From assembly GCA_043744255.1 (NCBI GenBank), contig JAYTVA010000110.1, forward strand, positions 76,715 to 140,714: DNA of 64,000 nucleotides, read 5' to 3'. Positions 52,147 to 62,369 of this stretch are shown here, piece by piece. The position numbers were made by a program, and so were the translations under genes. The notes under the pieces are model-generated. The model was not told the DNA's origin. It was given only the letters and a program-made list of their open reading frames with translations, and did not search any database. Each line of letters opens with the position of its first letter. The first letter of the stretch is position 1. Source of the stretch: UKL13-2 sp043744255 (GTDB lineage: Bacteria; Pseudomonadota; Gammaproteobacteria; Burkholderiales; Usitatibacteraceae).

Positions 52147-53748
52147 ATGGCCTCGTCTCACCCCCTACCCACAGGTCTCGCGATCAACGCACCGATCACG
52201 ACCGACTACGCGCAAATTTTGACCCCGGATGCCCTCTCGTTCTTAGCAAAACTTGCCACAAAATTTGAGCCCACGCGACAGACTCTACTCGCTCTGCGCG
52301 ACGTAAGACAAAAACAATTCGATCAAGGTGTCCTCCCCGACTTTTTGCTGGAGACCAAACACATTCGCGATGCCAACTGGGTTGTCGCGCCAGTACCGAA
52401 TGATATTCAAGATCGTCGCGTCGAGATTACCGGTCCGACAGATCGCAAGATGGTCATCAATGCGCTGAACTGCGGCGCGAACACCTTCATGGCCGATTTT
52501 GAAGATGCGAATTGCCCGACGTGGCACAACATGATCGACGGCCAGATCAACTTGCGCGATGCGAATCTGCGCACCATCTCGTTCCAGCAGGGCGAGAAGT
52601 CGTATCAGTTGAACGCCGCGCCCGGCGTGCTGTTTCCGCGTCCGCGCGGCTGGCATCTCGACGAGAAGCACGTCACACTTGACGGCAAGCCCGTGTCCGG
52701 CACAATTTTTGATTTCGCCTTGTACTTCTTTCACAACGTGAAGACGCTGCTGACGCGCGGTAGCGGCGTGTATTTGTATTTGCCGAAAATCGAATCGCAC
52801 CTTGAAGCGCGCCTGTGGAATGACATCTTCGTCTTGGCGCAGCAGGAACTTGGCGTACCGGCAGGCAGCATCAAGGCGACGGTGCTGATCGAAACCATCG
52901 TCGCGGCGTTTGAGATGGACGAAATTTTGTACGAGTTGCGTGAGCACAGCGCGGGTCTTAACATCGGGCGCTGGGACTACATTTTTTCCGCGATCAAAAA
53001 ATTCCGGCTCAACAAGGATTTTTGTTTGGCGGATCGCTCGCAAGTCACGATGCTGGCCCCGTTCCTGCGCGCCTATGCACTCTCGCTGGTCAAGACCTGC
53101 CACAAGCGCAAGGCGTTTGCGATGGGCGGTATGGCTGCGCAAATTCCGATCAAGAACGATCCCGTCGCCAACGACGCCGCTTTTGAAAAAGTGCGCGCTG
53201 ACAAATTGCGCGAAGTGACCGATGGCTGCGACGGCACGTGGGTCGCACATCCGGGTCTAGTAGGGGTGGCAAAGGCGGTATTTGACGAGCACATGAAGAC
53301 GCCGAACCAGATTCATCGGCAACGCGACGACGTGCATTTCACTGCCAAGGACTTGCTCGACTTCCGCCCCGAAGCACCGATCACCGAAGCGGGCCTTCGT
53401 AACAACATCCAGGTCGGCATTCAGTACGTCGGCTCATGGCTGGGCGGGAATGGCTGCGTACCGATTTTCAATTTGATGGAAGACGCCGCGACCGCTGAGA
53501 TTTCGCGCAGTCAGGTGTGGCAATGGATTCGCTCACCGAAGGGGGTGCTGGCCGATGGGCGCAAGGTCGATGAAGAGATGGTGAAAGTCCTGATCGCGGA
53601 CGAGCTAAAACTCACGCCGGGTATCGTCGGCGACGGCGCGTGGCAGGCGGGGAAATACACGCAAGGGGCGGCGATGTTTGAGCAACTGGTGATGAACGAT
53701 AACTACGAGGAGTTTTTGACCTTGCCGGCGTATCGCGCGATTGATTGA
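52147..53748 (+). CDS. aceB: Malate synthase A
   Basis: A 533-residue malate synthase of the A type: the TIM-barrel segments FMADFEDANCPTWHN and YLPKIESHLEARLW, GRWDYIFSAIKKF, and the C-terminal catalytic region DAATAEISRSQVWQW. It joins glyoxylate and acetyl-CoA to malate in the glyoxylate shunt. The ATG at 52147 has GGAG upstream. Isocitrate lyase is not in the window. A strong terminator follows. Confidence 0.96.
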   Translation: MASSHPLPTGLAINAPITTDYAQILTPDALSFLAKLATKFEPTRQTLLALRDVRQKQFDQGVLPDFLLETKHIRDANWVVAPVPNDIQDRRVEITGPTDRKMVINALNCGANTFMADFEDANCPTWHNMIDGQINLRDANLRTISFQQGEKSYQLNAAPGVLFPRPRGWHLDEKHVTLDGKPVSGTIFDFALYFFHNVKTLLTRGSGVYLYLPKIESHLEARLWNDIFVLAQQELGVPAGSIKATVLIETIVAAFEMDEILYELREHSAGLNIGRWDYIFSAIKKFRLNKDFCLADRSQVTMLAPFLRAYALSLVKTCHKRKAFAMGGMAAQIPIKNDPVANDAAFEKVRADKLREVTDGCDGTWVAHPGLVGVAKAVFDEHMKTPNQIHRQRDDVHFTAKDLLDFRPEAPITEAGLRNNIQVGIQYVGSWLGGNGCVPIFNLMEDAATAEISRSQVWQWIRSPKGVLADGRKVDEEMVKVLIADELKLTPGIVGDGAWQAGKYTQGAAMFEQLVMNDNYEEFLTLPAYRAID

Positions 53749-53768
53749 GGCCGTTTGTGCGTTTCCGG

Positions 53769-53802
53769 AAAACGGCGCGATGTAGATCGCGCCGTTTTTT
53801 TT
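53769..53802 (+). terminator. Rho-independent terminator of aceB
   Basis: A long perfect stem, AAAACGGCGCGAT / ATCGCGCCGTTTT, with a GTAG loop continues into a run of eight T. It begins 21 nt after the aceB stop. Confidence 0.9.
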
Positions 53803-53878
53803 CGCGATGGTGCCGTTGCCGTCCAGCGCACTCAGGGGAAAAAGAGCTGAACGCGCGGGCGCAGTTAGTGTCTACACA

Positions 53879-53894
53879 GAGTCTCTAGAGACTC
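53879..53894. promoter_or_regulatory. 16-bp perfect palindrome upstream of the rhodanese gene
   Basis: GAGTCTCTAGAGACTC is a perfect 16-bp inverted repeat without a spacer, 37 bp before the rhodanese start. Location and symmetry suggest an operator; no regulator is known. Confidence 0.45.
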
Positions 53895-53931
53895 GTCCCA
53901 TCACGATCCGCATTAGTGCTACCGTACCGAA

Positions 53932-54471
53932 ATGAACTCTCGCCACGCATTCGCCGCCGCCCTACTCTCTGCCCTCACCATGCTCGCGCCACCGGCATGG
54001 TCAGGCTTTTTTTCGCCGAGCTGGGGATCGACCAAGAAATTGATCGCCACGCGCTTTCCCGATGCCAAACAAATCACTACAGCCGAGCTCGCCGCATGGC
54101 TTGCTGATAGCGCGCGTCCAGAAAAACCACTACTCATCGACACCCGCACCAGTGCAGAATTCACCATCAGCGCGCTTGCCAACGCAGCACATGCCGAGAC
54201 CGTCGGTGCCGCAGAACGCCTGCTCAAAGCTCGCGCCAAAAACTCCCCCGTCGTGGTTTATTGCTCAGTCGGCTATCGCTCATCCGAGATCGCCGTGCAG
54301 TTGCAAAAGGCGGGCTACACCAACGTGCAAAATCTCGATGGCTCAATTTTTCAGTGGGCGAACGAGGCCCGCACCGTGGTACGGGACGGCACAACGGTCA
54401 GCAAAGTGCACCCCTACAATAGCTACTGGGGCGATCTGTTGGAAAAGAAATATTGGTCGCATGAGCCTTAG
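53932..54471 (+). CDS. Exported rhodanese-like protein
   Basis: A 179-residue protein with a signal peptide (about residues 1-24, PAWS) and a single rhodanese domain with the catalytic cysteine in VVYCSVGYRS and the LLIDTRTSAEF start motif. It probably handles sulfane sulfur in the periplasm. A Tyr/Trp-rich C-terminal tail follows the domain. It is apparently monocistronic. Confidence 0.88.
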   Translation: MNSRHAFAAALLSALTMLAPPAWSGFFSPSWGSTKKLIATRFPDAKQITTAELAAWLADSARPEKPLLIDTRTSAEFTISALANAAHAETVGAAERLLKARAKNSPVVVYCSVGYRSSEIAVQLQKAGYTNVQNLDGSIFQWANEARTVVRDGTTVSKVHPYNSYWGDLLEKKYWSHEP

Positions 54472-54570
54472 TTGATGCTCGAAACCCTAGCACTGGCGAC
54501 CTGTTTGCAGCATCTATCATCCTGTACTGCGCATCGAATCGCTTTCGGGTAATCGGCTGAGGCAGCACGC

Positions 54571-54576
54571 TATAAT
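54571..54576 (+). promoter_or_regulatory. -10 box candidate upstream of the peptide transporter operon
   Basis: A consensus TATAAT lies 32 bp before the binding-protein start. No clear -35 hexamer is found at 16-18 bp, so this is only a candidate. Confidence 0.4.
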
Positions 54577-54608
54577 TCGCGAACTTTGCAGGTCAACCAA
54601 GGGCTTCG

Positions 54609-56447
54609 ATGACGATGTTTCAGGCGCACGCCACACCACGACAAGTGCACCATGTGGCACTGCTCGCCGTCTGTTTGGCTTTGTTCATTGCGCTCACGCC
54701 GTCATTCGCCTCCGCCGAAAAGAAAACCGTTCGCATCGCCTTTCGCGCTGCTGAAAACGGCTTCGACCCACAGCAAATCGAAGACCGTTACTCGGTCGGT
54801 ATTTGCGAAAATATTTTTGAATCGTTTCTGACCTACGACTGGCTGGCGCGCCCCGTACGCCTTGCCCCGCAAGTCGTGGAAAAGGTGCCAAAAGGCGAAG
54901 AAGGCGGCACCCGCTACACCTTCCGCATCAAGCCCGGAATTCTATTTGCCGATGACCCCGTGTTCAAGGGCAAGAAGCGCGAACTGGTCGCCAAGGACAT
55001 GGAATACGCGATCAAGCGCTTCCGCGACCCCGCCAACCGTAGCCCGTACTCCTGGTTATTCGAAGACAAAATAGTTGGGCTTGACGAATTTGTGGCGCGC
55101 ATGAAGGCAGCAAATAAATTCGATTACGAAGAGCCGATTGAAGGCATCAAATTAATTGACAAGTACACCATCTCGTTCAAGCTGCGCGAGCCGGACTACA
55201 ACTTCATTTATTTTTTCGCGATGCCCAACGTGGTGCCCGTGGCACGCGAAGTGATCGAGGGCTATGCGTCGGACACGCGTGGTCATCCCGTCGGCACCGG
55301 GCCGTTCATTTTGAAAGAGTGGGTGCGTCGCTCCAAGATTGTTTTAGAGCGCAACCCGAACTATCGCGGCCACACGCTCGGCACCGAATTCGCGGACCAA
55401 AAAGATGAATGGGATGTGGGCGCGATCAAACATCTCGCTGGCAAAACGCTGCCGCTGATTGATCGCGTTGAGGTATATCCCATCGAAGAAGAACAGCCAC
55501 GCTACCTCGCGTTCATGGACACGCAGCATGACTACATGGAAGAAACGCCGCTCGCGTATGTGAAAGAGTTGTACGCCAACAAACAGCTCTCGCCCGCGAT
55601 GAAGAAGCGCAAGGTGCGAGCGTTTCCAGAGGATCAGCCGGAAATTGTTTACGACGCGTTCAACATGGAAGACCCGTTTGTGGGTGGTTACAAGCCGGAA
55701 AACATCGCGTTTCGGCGCGCGCTGATCTTGGCCCATGATCGCGGGCAGGAAATCGCCATCGTGCGCAAGGGGCAAGCGATTGCGGCGATGAGCCCGATTC
55801 CCCCCGGCATCGTCGGCTATGACCCGACCTTTCATGCGGCGGAGCAGGATTACGACCCCGAACGCGCGAAGGCGCTACTCGATACGTTTGGTTACGTCGA
55901 CAAGGACGGCGACGGTTGGCGCGACATGCCCGATGGCCGACAGATCACGCTCGAATACAAACACCAGTCGAATGAGCAAGAGCAACGTGAACGCGCCGCA
56001 CTGTGGGTGAAAAACATGACGGCTATCGGTATCCGCATGAAAACCGCGCAGCAGCAGTTTGTCGATTTGCTGAAAGATCGCAAGGTCGGCAAATTTCAAA
56101 TGTCAGGTATCGCGTGGATCGCCGACTATCCCGACGCGCAAAATTTTTTGCAGCTACTCTACGGACCGAATACCGATATTTCCAACGACGCGCGCTTCAA
56201 GTTGCCTGAATATGATCGCCTCTACCTCGCGGCACTGAAGCTACCCGACAGCCCGGAACGCAATCGCATTTACCGCGAAATGAACCGCATACTGGTCGCC
56301 TACGCGCCGTGGCATTTTGGCGTGCACCGCCAGTTCACGCATTTCATCAACCCGTGGGTGCTGGGCTATAAGAAGCATCCGATTTTGTATACGAGTTTCA
56401 AATTTCTGGACATCGACGCGCCGATGCAACGCGCCGCGATGCAGTAA
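54609..56447 (+). CDS. Oligopeptide-type ABC transporter substrate-binding protein
   Basis: A 612-residue exported protein with a signal peptide (cleavage near SASA, about residue 37) and a family 5 extracellular binding fold (FRAAENGFDPQQIEDRYSVG, VGTGPFILKEWVRRSKIVLERNPNYRG). It should bind peptides or similar ligands. It is the first gene of a four-gene operon (binding protein, two permeases, fused ATPase), a layout like that of YejABEF. The ligand is not predictable. Confidence 0.9.
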   Translation: MTMFQAHATPRQVHHVALLAVCLALFIALTPSFASAEKKTVRIAFRAAENGFDPQQIEDRYSVGICENIFESFLTYDWLARPVRLAPQVVEKVPKGEEGGTRYTFRIKPGILFADDPVFKGKKRELVAKDMEYAIKRFRDPANRSPYSWLFEDKIVGLDEFVARMKAANKFDYEEPIEGIKLIDKYTISFKLREPDYNFIYFFAMPNVVPVAREVIEGYASDTRGHPVGTGPFILKEWVRRSKIVLERNPNYRGHTLGTEFADQKDEWDVGAIKHLAGKTLPLIDRVEVYPIEEEQPRYLAFMDTQHDYMEETPLAYVKELYANKQLSPAMKKRKVRAFPEDQPEIVYDAFNMEDPFVGGYKPENIAFRRALILAHDRGQEIAIVRKGQAIAAMSPIPPGIVGYDPTFHAAEQDYDPERAKALLDTFGYVDKDGDGWRDMPDGRQITLEYKHQSNEQEQRERAALWVKNMTAIGIRMKTAQQQFVDLLKDRKVGKFQMSGIAWIADYPDAQNFLQLLYGPNTDISNDARFKLPEYDRLYLAALKLPDSPERNRIYREMNRILVAYAPWHFGVHRQFTHFINPWVLGYKKHPILYTSFKFLDIDAPMQRAAMQ

Positions 56448-56473
56448 CAAAAAAAGTGTTCTAGGGAGGTCTG

Positions 56474-57502
56474 ATGGGTGCATATGTTTTGAGACGACTG
56501 TGGCAAATGGTTCCGACGCTGGCCGGGGTCATGTTGCTGATTTTTGTTCTGTTCAATTGGGTGGGTGGCGACCCGGCGTTGGTCCTCGCCGGCAAGATCA
56601 CCAACAAAGAACAGATCGAAAATATCCGAAAGCAACTCGGCGTAGATCAGCCAGCACCGGTGCAGTTGGGGTATTTCGCGTTTGAAGTCGCGACTGGATT
56701 TACGTGCACTTGGCGCAGCTTTATGGACAAGCCGACGCCCCCGAAAGCAGATGCGAAGCCAGACGCTAAGCCCGCCAGCAGCGGCTGCCAAGCCGTGCGC
56801 TCATGGGCGACCAACGAAGAGGTGCCGAAAATTCTCACCTCGCGTATCGGCCCGACGCTCACCATCATGATTCCGGTGTTGATTCTCGAAACCGTACTGG
56901 GCGTCCTTCTCGCCATCGGTGTTGCCTACCTGCGCGGCTCCCTCACCGACCGCATGATTATGATGATCTGCACGGTGGCGATGTCGATTTCATTCTTGGT
57001 CTACATCATCGTCGCGCAGTATTTCTTCGGCTTTCAATGGGGTCTATTCCCGGTGCAGGGCTGGAGCGATTCGTTCTGGAAGAATCTCACGCATTACGCG
57101 CCGCTGCCGATCATGCTGGCCGTGTTCGTCGGCCTAGCACCCGCGCTTCGCCTCTATCGCAGCTTCATTCTTGACGAGATCAACAACGACTACGTGCGCA
57201 CCGCGCGCGCCAAGGGTGTCGGCGAGACCACGGTGATGTTGAAGCACGTCCTTCGCAACGCCATGATCCCGATTCTGACCAACATCGGCATCGCGCTACC
57301 GGGTATTTTTGTCGGTTCATTCCTGCTGGAGACCTTCTTCTCGATCCCCGGTTTGGGACGCGAGATTCTGGTGGCGGTGAACCGTTCTGATTTCCCGGTC
57401 ATCAAGGCGGCGACTGTCTACCTCGCCATGCTGACCATGATTATCAATTTGCTGGTTGACGTGCTCTACAAGGCAGTCGATCCGCGCGTGTCGTTCAAGT
57501 AA
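56474..57502 (+). CDS. Peptide ABC transporter permease, OppB/DppB type
   Basis: A 342-residue membrane protein with the OppB-type N-terminus (YVLRRLWQMVPTLAGVMLLIFVLF) and loop (DYVRTARAKGVGETTVMLKHVLRNAM). A Lys/Pro-rich insertion (KPTPPKADAKPDAKP) lies in the first periplasmic loop. A strong ribosome site (GGGAGGT) precedes the ATG. Confidence 0.92.
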   Translation: MGAYVLRRLWQMVPTLAGVMLLIFVLFNWVGGDPALVLAGKITNKEQIENIRKQLGVDQPAPVQLGYFAFEVATGFTCTWRSFMDKPTPPKADAKPDAKPASSGCQAVRSWATNEEVPKILTSRIGPTLTIMIPVLILETVLGVLLAIGVAYLRGSLTDRMIMMICTVAMSISFLVYIIVAQYFFGFQWGLFPVQGWSDSFWKNLTHYAPLPIMLAVFVGLAPALRLYRSFILDEINNDYVRTARAKGVGETTVMLKHVLRNAMIPILTNIGIALPGIFVGSFLLETFFSIPGLGREILVAVNRSDFPVIKAATVYLAMLTMIINLLVDVLYKAVDPRVSFK

Positions 57503-57529
57503 GCGTGAATTTGTGAATCGGAGTCAAAC

Positions 57530-58609
57530 ATGAGTGCAGTGCTAACCAACGATACGCCGACCCCCGTCCGACAAGCCTCTGCTGGCCTGTGGACACTTGC
57601 ATGGCGACGCCTGAAGCGCGACAAAATCGGCATGGTCTCGCTGGTCGTGGTCGTGTTTTTCGTGCTGATGATGGTGGGCTCGTACGCCGGGCTGGTGGCG
57701 GGCAACTGGTCGAAAGAAGTCGGCGTCTCGTACGCCAACCCAGTGTTCATGGCGGGTGCCGAGAACTTGGAAGCCGTAAAAGCCAAAGTCGATCCCGCCG
57801 CCGCAAAAATTCCCTATGTCGATCTTTCCGACATCGACCCATTGGCCCCTCGCTACAAAGAATGGGAAGAGCGCACCGCGAAAATCAAAGTCACCGAGAC
57901 CCCACGCGCCGAAACGCTGATTTTTGGTGGCGATAAATGGGGTCGCGACGTGCTGCAAAAAGCCATCAAGGGCGCGCAGACGTCAATTCTCGTTGGGCTC
58001 GTGGCGGCATTGTTGGCCACGATCATCGGCACCGTGTTGGGCGCGATCTCTGGCTATCTCGGCGGGCGAATCGGGGATTTTCTCGAATGGTTCTACAACA
58101 TCTTCACGTCCATCCCCTACATTCTTTTGATCCTTGCGTTTGCGGCAGTTTTCTCAGCCTCACCCGCGCTGGCGCAGTACAAAGGTGTGCCGATGGTGGT
58201 GGCGATTCTCGCCTTCACCGGCTGGACGGGTATCTATCGTTTGATCCGTTCGGAATACATCAAGCACGCCTCGCGCGAGTACGTGAAGGCGGCTGAGGCC
58301 ATCGGCGCATCGCATACCCGCCGCATGTTCGTGCATATCTTGCCCAACGTCAGCCACGTCAGCTTGGTGCAACTCTCGCAACACGTCGTGCAGTTCATCA
58401 AGGCCGAAGTGATTCTGTCGTTCTTGGGGCTCGGCGTGCCCGTCGATTCGGTCTCGTGGGGCACCATGCTCGCCGAAGCGCAATCGGAGCTGGTGATCGG
58501 CAAATGGTGGCAACTGGCCGCCGCTGGGATTTCGATGGCGATTCTGGTCACGGCGTTTTCGATGCTGACCGATTCGCTGCGCGATGCGCTCGATCCAAAA
58601 ATCAAATAG
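57530..58609 (+). CDS. Peptide ABC transporter permease, OppC/DppC type
   Basis: A 359-residue membrane protein with the OppC-type pattern: N-terminal RRLKRDKIGMVSLVVVVFFV, a large first periplasmic loop, GGDKWGRDVLQKAIKGAQTSI and the loop REYVKAAEAIGASHTRRMFVH (spanning the EAA motif), then WGTMLAEAQ. It is 27 nt downstream of the first permease gene. Confidence 0.92.
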   Translation: MSAVLTNDTPTPVRQASAGLWTLAWRRLKRDKIGMVSLVVVVFFVLMMVGSYAGLVAGNWSKEVGVSYANPVFMAGAENLEAVKAKVDPAAAKIPYVDLSDIDPLAPRYKEWEERTAKIKVTETPRAETLIFGGDKWGRDVLQKAIKGAQTSILVGLVAALLATIIGTVLGAISGYLGGRIGDFLEWFYNIFTSIPYILLILAFAAVFSASPALAQYKGVPMVVAILAFTGWTGIYRLIRSEYIKHASREYVKAAEAIGASHTRRMFVHILPNVSHVSLVQLSQHVVQFIKAEVILSFLGLGVPVDSVSWGTMLAEAQSELVIGKWWQLAAAGISMAILVTAFSMLTDSLRDALDPKIK

Positions 58610-58626
58610 GCGAGGACGAAATCAAT

Positions 58627-60324
58627 ATGGATAACCTCCTCGAAGTCAAAAACCTCAACGTCAAGTTTCGCCTCGATGGCGGAAAAATTTTTGAGGCCGT
58701 CAAAGGTATCTCGTTCGATGTGCCGAGGAATTCGACCGTTGCGCTGGTCGGTGAATCGGGCTCCGGCAAATCGGTGTCGGCGATGTCCATCGTGCGCTTG
58801 CTGCCGCGCGAATCAGCCATCATCGCGCCAGAGAGCGAAGTAGTTTTCAACGGTGTCGATCTGCTGAAGTTGCCAGAATCGGGAATTCGCGCCGTGCGCG
58901 GCAAAGAAATCTCGGTGATTTTTCAAGAGCCGATGAGCTCACTCAACCCCGTCTTCACCGTCGGCGATCAAATCGCTGAAGTCTTGCGTCTGCACACCAA
59001 GATGACGCGCGCACAAGCGTGGACGCGCGCTGAGGAACTGATGAACGAAGTCGGTATCCCGATGGCAAAGGCGCGGATGAAGTCGTACCCGCATGAGCTC
59101 TCTGGCGGCCAGCAGCAACGCGTGATGATCGCGCAGGCAATCGCGTGCGAGCCCAAGCTCTTGATCGCCGACGAGCCCACCACCGCGCTCGATGTCACCA
59201 TTCAAAAACAGATTCTTGATCTCATCGCGAAGCTACAGGCGGCACACCAGATGTCGGTGCTGTTCATCACCCACGATCTGGCTGTGGTTGGTGAAATCGC
59301 CGATCACGTGGTGGTGATGCAATCGGGCGAGATCAAAGAAAAGGCGATTGCCAAACAGATTTTTGAGACACCGCAACACCCGTACACCAAGGCGCTACTG
59401 TCGTGCCGCCCGAGCGTTGAGGCACGGCCGAAGCGGCTACCTGTGATTGATGATTTTTTGCGCCCGGAAGGCGTGAATCAGGCCAATCTCGTCAACCGCA
59501 AGCGCGGCTACGCCCACGATGACGAGATCGTGCTCGAAGTCAAAAACCTCTCCAAGCATTTTTCGCTGAAGGAAGGCTTTTTCAAGAAGCGCGACATCCC
59601 CGCAGTCAAAGGCGCGACGTTCAAACTCGCGCGCGGCAAGACCCTCGGCCTAGTCGGTGAGTCCGGCTCCGGCAAAACCACCGTCGGCTTGACGCTCATG
59701 CGCCTGCACAGCGCCACCGGCGGCGAGGTGTTGTTCGATGGCGTCGATTTACTGAAGCTCTCCGAGAACGATTTCATGCCCTATAAACGGCGCATTCAAA
59801 TCGTCTTCCAGAATCCCTATGCCTCACTCAATCCGCGCTTCACGGTCGGGCAAATTTTGCTGGAACCCATGACGATTCATGGCATCGGCAAGGACGAGAG
59901 CGAGCGCGTGGACATGGCGATGGCGCTGCTCAAGCGCGTGGGTCTACCCGAGGTCTCGTTCTACAAATATCCGCACGAATTCTCCGGTGGCCAGCGGCAG
60001 CGGATCGCAATCGCGCGCTGCCTGACCATGAAGCCGGACGTGTTGATCTGCGACGAGAGTGTCTCCGCGCTCGACGTATCGGTGCAGGCGCAGGTGTTGA
60101 ACCTATTGCAGGATTTGCAGGACGAATACAAGATGAGCTACATCTTCATCTCGCACGATTTGGCGGTGGTGAAATACATCTCTGACCAAGTCATGGTGAT
60201 GTCGGAAGGCGATGTGATTGAAGTCGCCAATTCGGATGACATTTATCTGAGTCCGAAACAGGAATACACCAAGAAGCTGTTGGGATCGATTCCCAAAGGC
60301 TGGCAGCAGAGCCACGCTGCGTAA
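58627..60324 (+). CDS. Peptide ABC transporter ATPase, two ATPase domains fused
   Basis: A 565-residue protein with two complete ABC ATPase domains, equal to OppD and OppF joined. The first has GESGSGKS, LSGGQQQRVMIAQ and LLIADEPTTALDV; the second has GESGSGKTT, FSGGQRQRIAIAR and VLICDESVSALDV. The C-terminal part of each includes the peptide-transporter insert. The frame is open far upstream into the permease gene, but the ATG at 58627 (MDNLLEVKNL) is the natural start. The fused form matches YejF-type transporters. Confidence 0.92.
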   Translation: MDNLLEVKNLNVKFRLDGGKIFEAVKGISFDVPRNSTVALVGESGSGKSVSAMSIVRLLPRESAIIAPESEVVFNGVDLLKLPESGIRAVRGKEISVIFQEPMSSLNPVFTVGDQIAEVLRLHTKMTRAQAWTRAEELMNEVGIPMAKARMKSYPHELSGGQQQRVMIAQAIACEPKLLIADEPTTALDVTIQKQILDLIAKLQAAHQMSVLFITHDLAVVGEIADHVVVMQSGEIKEKAIAKQIFETPQHPYTKALLSCRPSVEARPKRLPVIDDFLRPEGVNQANLVNRKRGYAHDDEIVLEVKNLSKHFSLKEGFFKKRDIPAVKGATFKLARGKTLGLVGESGSGKTTVGLTLMRLHSATGGEVLFDGVDLLKLSENDFMPYKRRIQIVFQNPYASLNPRFTVGQILLEPMTIHGIGKDESERVDMAMALLKRVGLPEVSFYKYPHEFSGGQRQRIAIARCLTMKPDVLICDESVSALDVSVQAQVLNLLQDLQDEYKMSYIFISHDLAVVKYISDQVMVMSEGDVIEVANSDDIYLSPKQEYTKKLLGSIPKGWQQSHAA

Positions 60325-60334
60325 CGTGCGCTTC

Positions 60335-60358
60335 GCGTCCCCAGTGCGCAGGGGACGC
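60335..60358. repeat. Perfect intergenic hairpin after the peptide transporter operon
   Basis: GCGTCCCC-N8-GGGGACGC forms an 8-bp perfect stem, 10 nt after the ATPase stop. There is no T tract, so it may protect RNA rather than terminate. Confidence 0.5.
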
Positions 60359-60418
60359 TGGCGGCGGCACACGCCACTTGTGCACTCTGGCCTAAATCTC
60401 TACCCGTTCAGAGGCGCC

Positions 60419-62369
60419 ATGAAAACTCTCGCCATCCTTTTTGCAATCGCGGCAACGACATCGTTCGCTGCCGACCGTCCCACGCTCGCGATCCTCGACG
60501 CACCCGAAATCGCCACCACCTGCGACACCGCGCTCACCCGCGCGAGCAAGACCGTCGCCACCCTCGAAGCCACCGCTGGCGACAACGGCTTCCTTGGCGC
60601 GTGGAACAGACCTTGAAGATGCCGGCAATCCCATGGGCTTATTGGCAAACGTACACACCAACAAGGCAGCGCGCGATGCCGCCGACGCATGCGTGTTGCG
60701 GCTCACCACGTTTAGCACTGATCTTTTTCAGAATGAAAAAATCTATCGCCGCGTGGTCAGTGTGAAGCCCAAAAACGCCATCGATGCAAAGCTCAAGAAA
60801 GATTTGTTGGAGGGATTTGAAGATACCGGCGTGACACTTCCCACCGCCAAGCGCGCACGCGCCAAGGCAATTTTTGATCGGCTCGAAGAGTTACGCCAGA
60901 GCTTCGACCGCAATGTGCGCGACGACAAAACCCGCGTCGTCATGAGCGAGGCGGAACTGCAAGGGCTGCCGGCGGAATACATCGCGGCACGAAAAAAAGA
61001 CGCCCAAGGTGGCCTCACATTAACGCTCGAATACCCTGATTTCAACCCGTTCATGCAAGCCGCCGTCAGCGATGCGGCACGCGAACGGTACTTCCGCGCT
61101 TACATGGCACGCGGCGGCACGGCTAACCTAGCGCTACTTGATGAGTTGTCCACCTTGCGCCGCGAACTCGCCGGTCTCTACGGGCAAAAGAGTTACGCCG
61201 ACTACTCCATACGCCGCAAGATGGCGGGGAGCGCTGCGACCGTCAGAAAATTTCTTGCCGAGGTCAAGACGGCGGTCGCCGTGGCCGAGAAAAAAGAAAT
61301 CGCCGAGCTGACTGCGTTCAAGGCCAAGCTCACCGGTAAGCCGCTCGCCGACAGCAAGTTGCAAAAATGGGACTTAGCGTTTTATCAAGAAGCGCTGAAA
61401 AAATCCCGCTACAACATCGACCAAGAAGCGCTACGCAAATATTTCCCCACCGACGCCAGCGTGCGCTACACACTGCTCGTTGCCGAGAAATTGTATGGCG
61501 TGAAATTCACCGAAGCGAAAGTGCCCGTGTGGCACCCTGATGTGCGCTACTTCGACGTCAACGACGCCAACACCGGCAAATTCATTTCCGGTTTTTATCT
61601 CGACCTGTTCCCGCGCGAGGGCAAGTACAACCACGCCGCCGCCTTCGGCATTCGTGGCGCATCCACCCTCACCGGTCGCACGCCCGCGACCGCGCTGGTC
61701 ACAAACTTCAACCGCACAGGGCTCAATCACGATGAGCTCGAAACGCTGCTTCATGAATTCGGCCACGTGCTGCACGGCGTGCTCTCAACAGCTACCTACA
61801 ACCCGCAGGCCGGTACCAACACGCAGGTCGATTTCGTCGAAGCGCCGTCGCAAATGTTTGAAGAATGGGCGCGTCGCGAACAAGCGCTGAAACTGTTCAA
61901 AGAGGTATGCAAAGACTGCCCGCAACTCGACAGCGACATGATTAAACGTCTCGACGAAGCACGTCGCTTCGGGCGCGGCATTCGTTACGCGCGCCAGCAC
62001 CTGTTTGCCGATTTCGACATGGCGCTAGTCGGCGAAAAATCCGCACCAGCCATCGAGGTTTGGAAGCGTCTCGAACGCGCAACGCCGCTCGGCCACGTCG
62101 ACGGCACCATGTTCCCGGCGAGTTTTGCCCATCTGGCCGGCGGCTATGCGGCCGGCTACTACGGCTACATGTGGTCCGAAGTCATCGCGCTCGATATGCT
62201 CTCCGCGTTCGGCAAAAACTTGCTCGACGCAAAAGTTGGCGCACGCTATCGTGACACGATTTTGGCCAATGGCGGGCAGGTGCCGCCGAAGGAATTGGTG
62301 AAGAAGTTTCTGGGGCGGGAGCCGAACAGCAAGGCGTTTTTTGCGGAGTTGGCGGGGAAGCGGATGTAG
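60419..62369 (+). CDS. M3-family metallopeptidase, frame interrupted near 60600
   Basis: The N-terminus (signal peptide MKTLAILFAIAATTSFA, then about 45 residues up to FLGAWNRP) is in one frame and ends at a TGA at 60614-60616. The rest (LEDAGNPMGLLANVH onward, about 590 residues) continues in the +1 frame to 62369. The main part is an M3 oligopeptidase with the zinc motif LLHEFGHVLHG (HExxH) and the downstream acidic segments intact, so only one shift separates the halves. The ATG at 60419 has GAGG upstream. It would cut peptides in the periplasm, fitting the peptide importer before it. The break may be a sequencing error, an inactivating mutation, or +1 frameshifting at CCT-TGA. Confidence 0.78.

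Noticed and set aside
52285..53250. A 321-residue minus-strand ORF inside aceB
   Set aside because: It is fully antisense to well-conserved malate synthase and has no recognisable domain.
58456..58626. Extension of the fused peptide-transporter ATPase upstream
   Set aside because: It overlaps the end of the permease gene in another frame and lacks homology-like residues; the ATG at 58627 gives the usual start.
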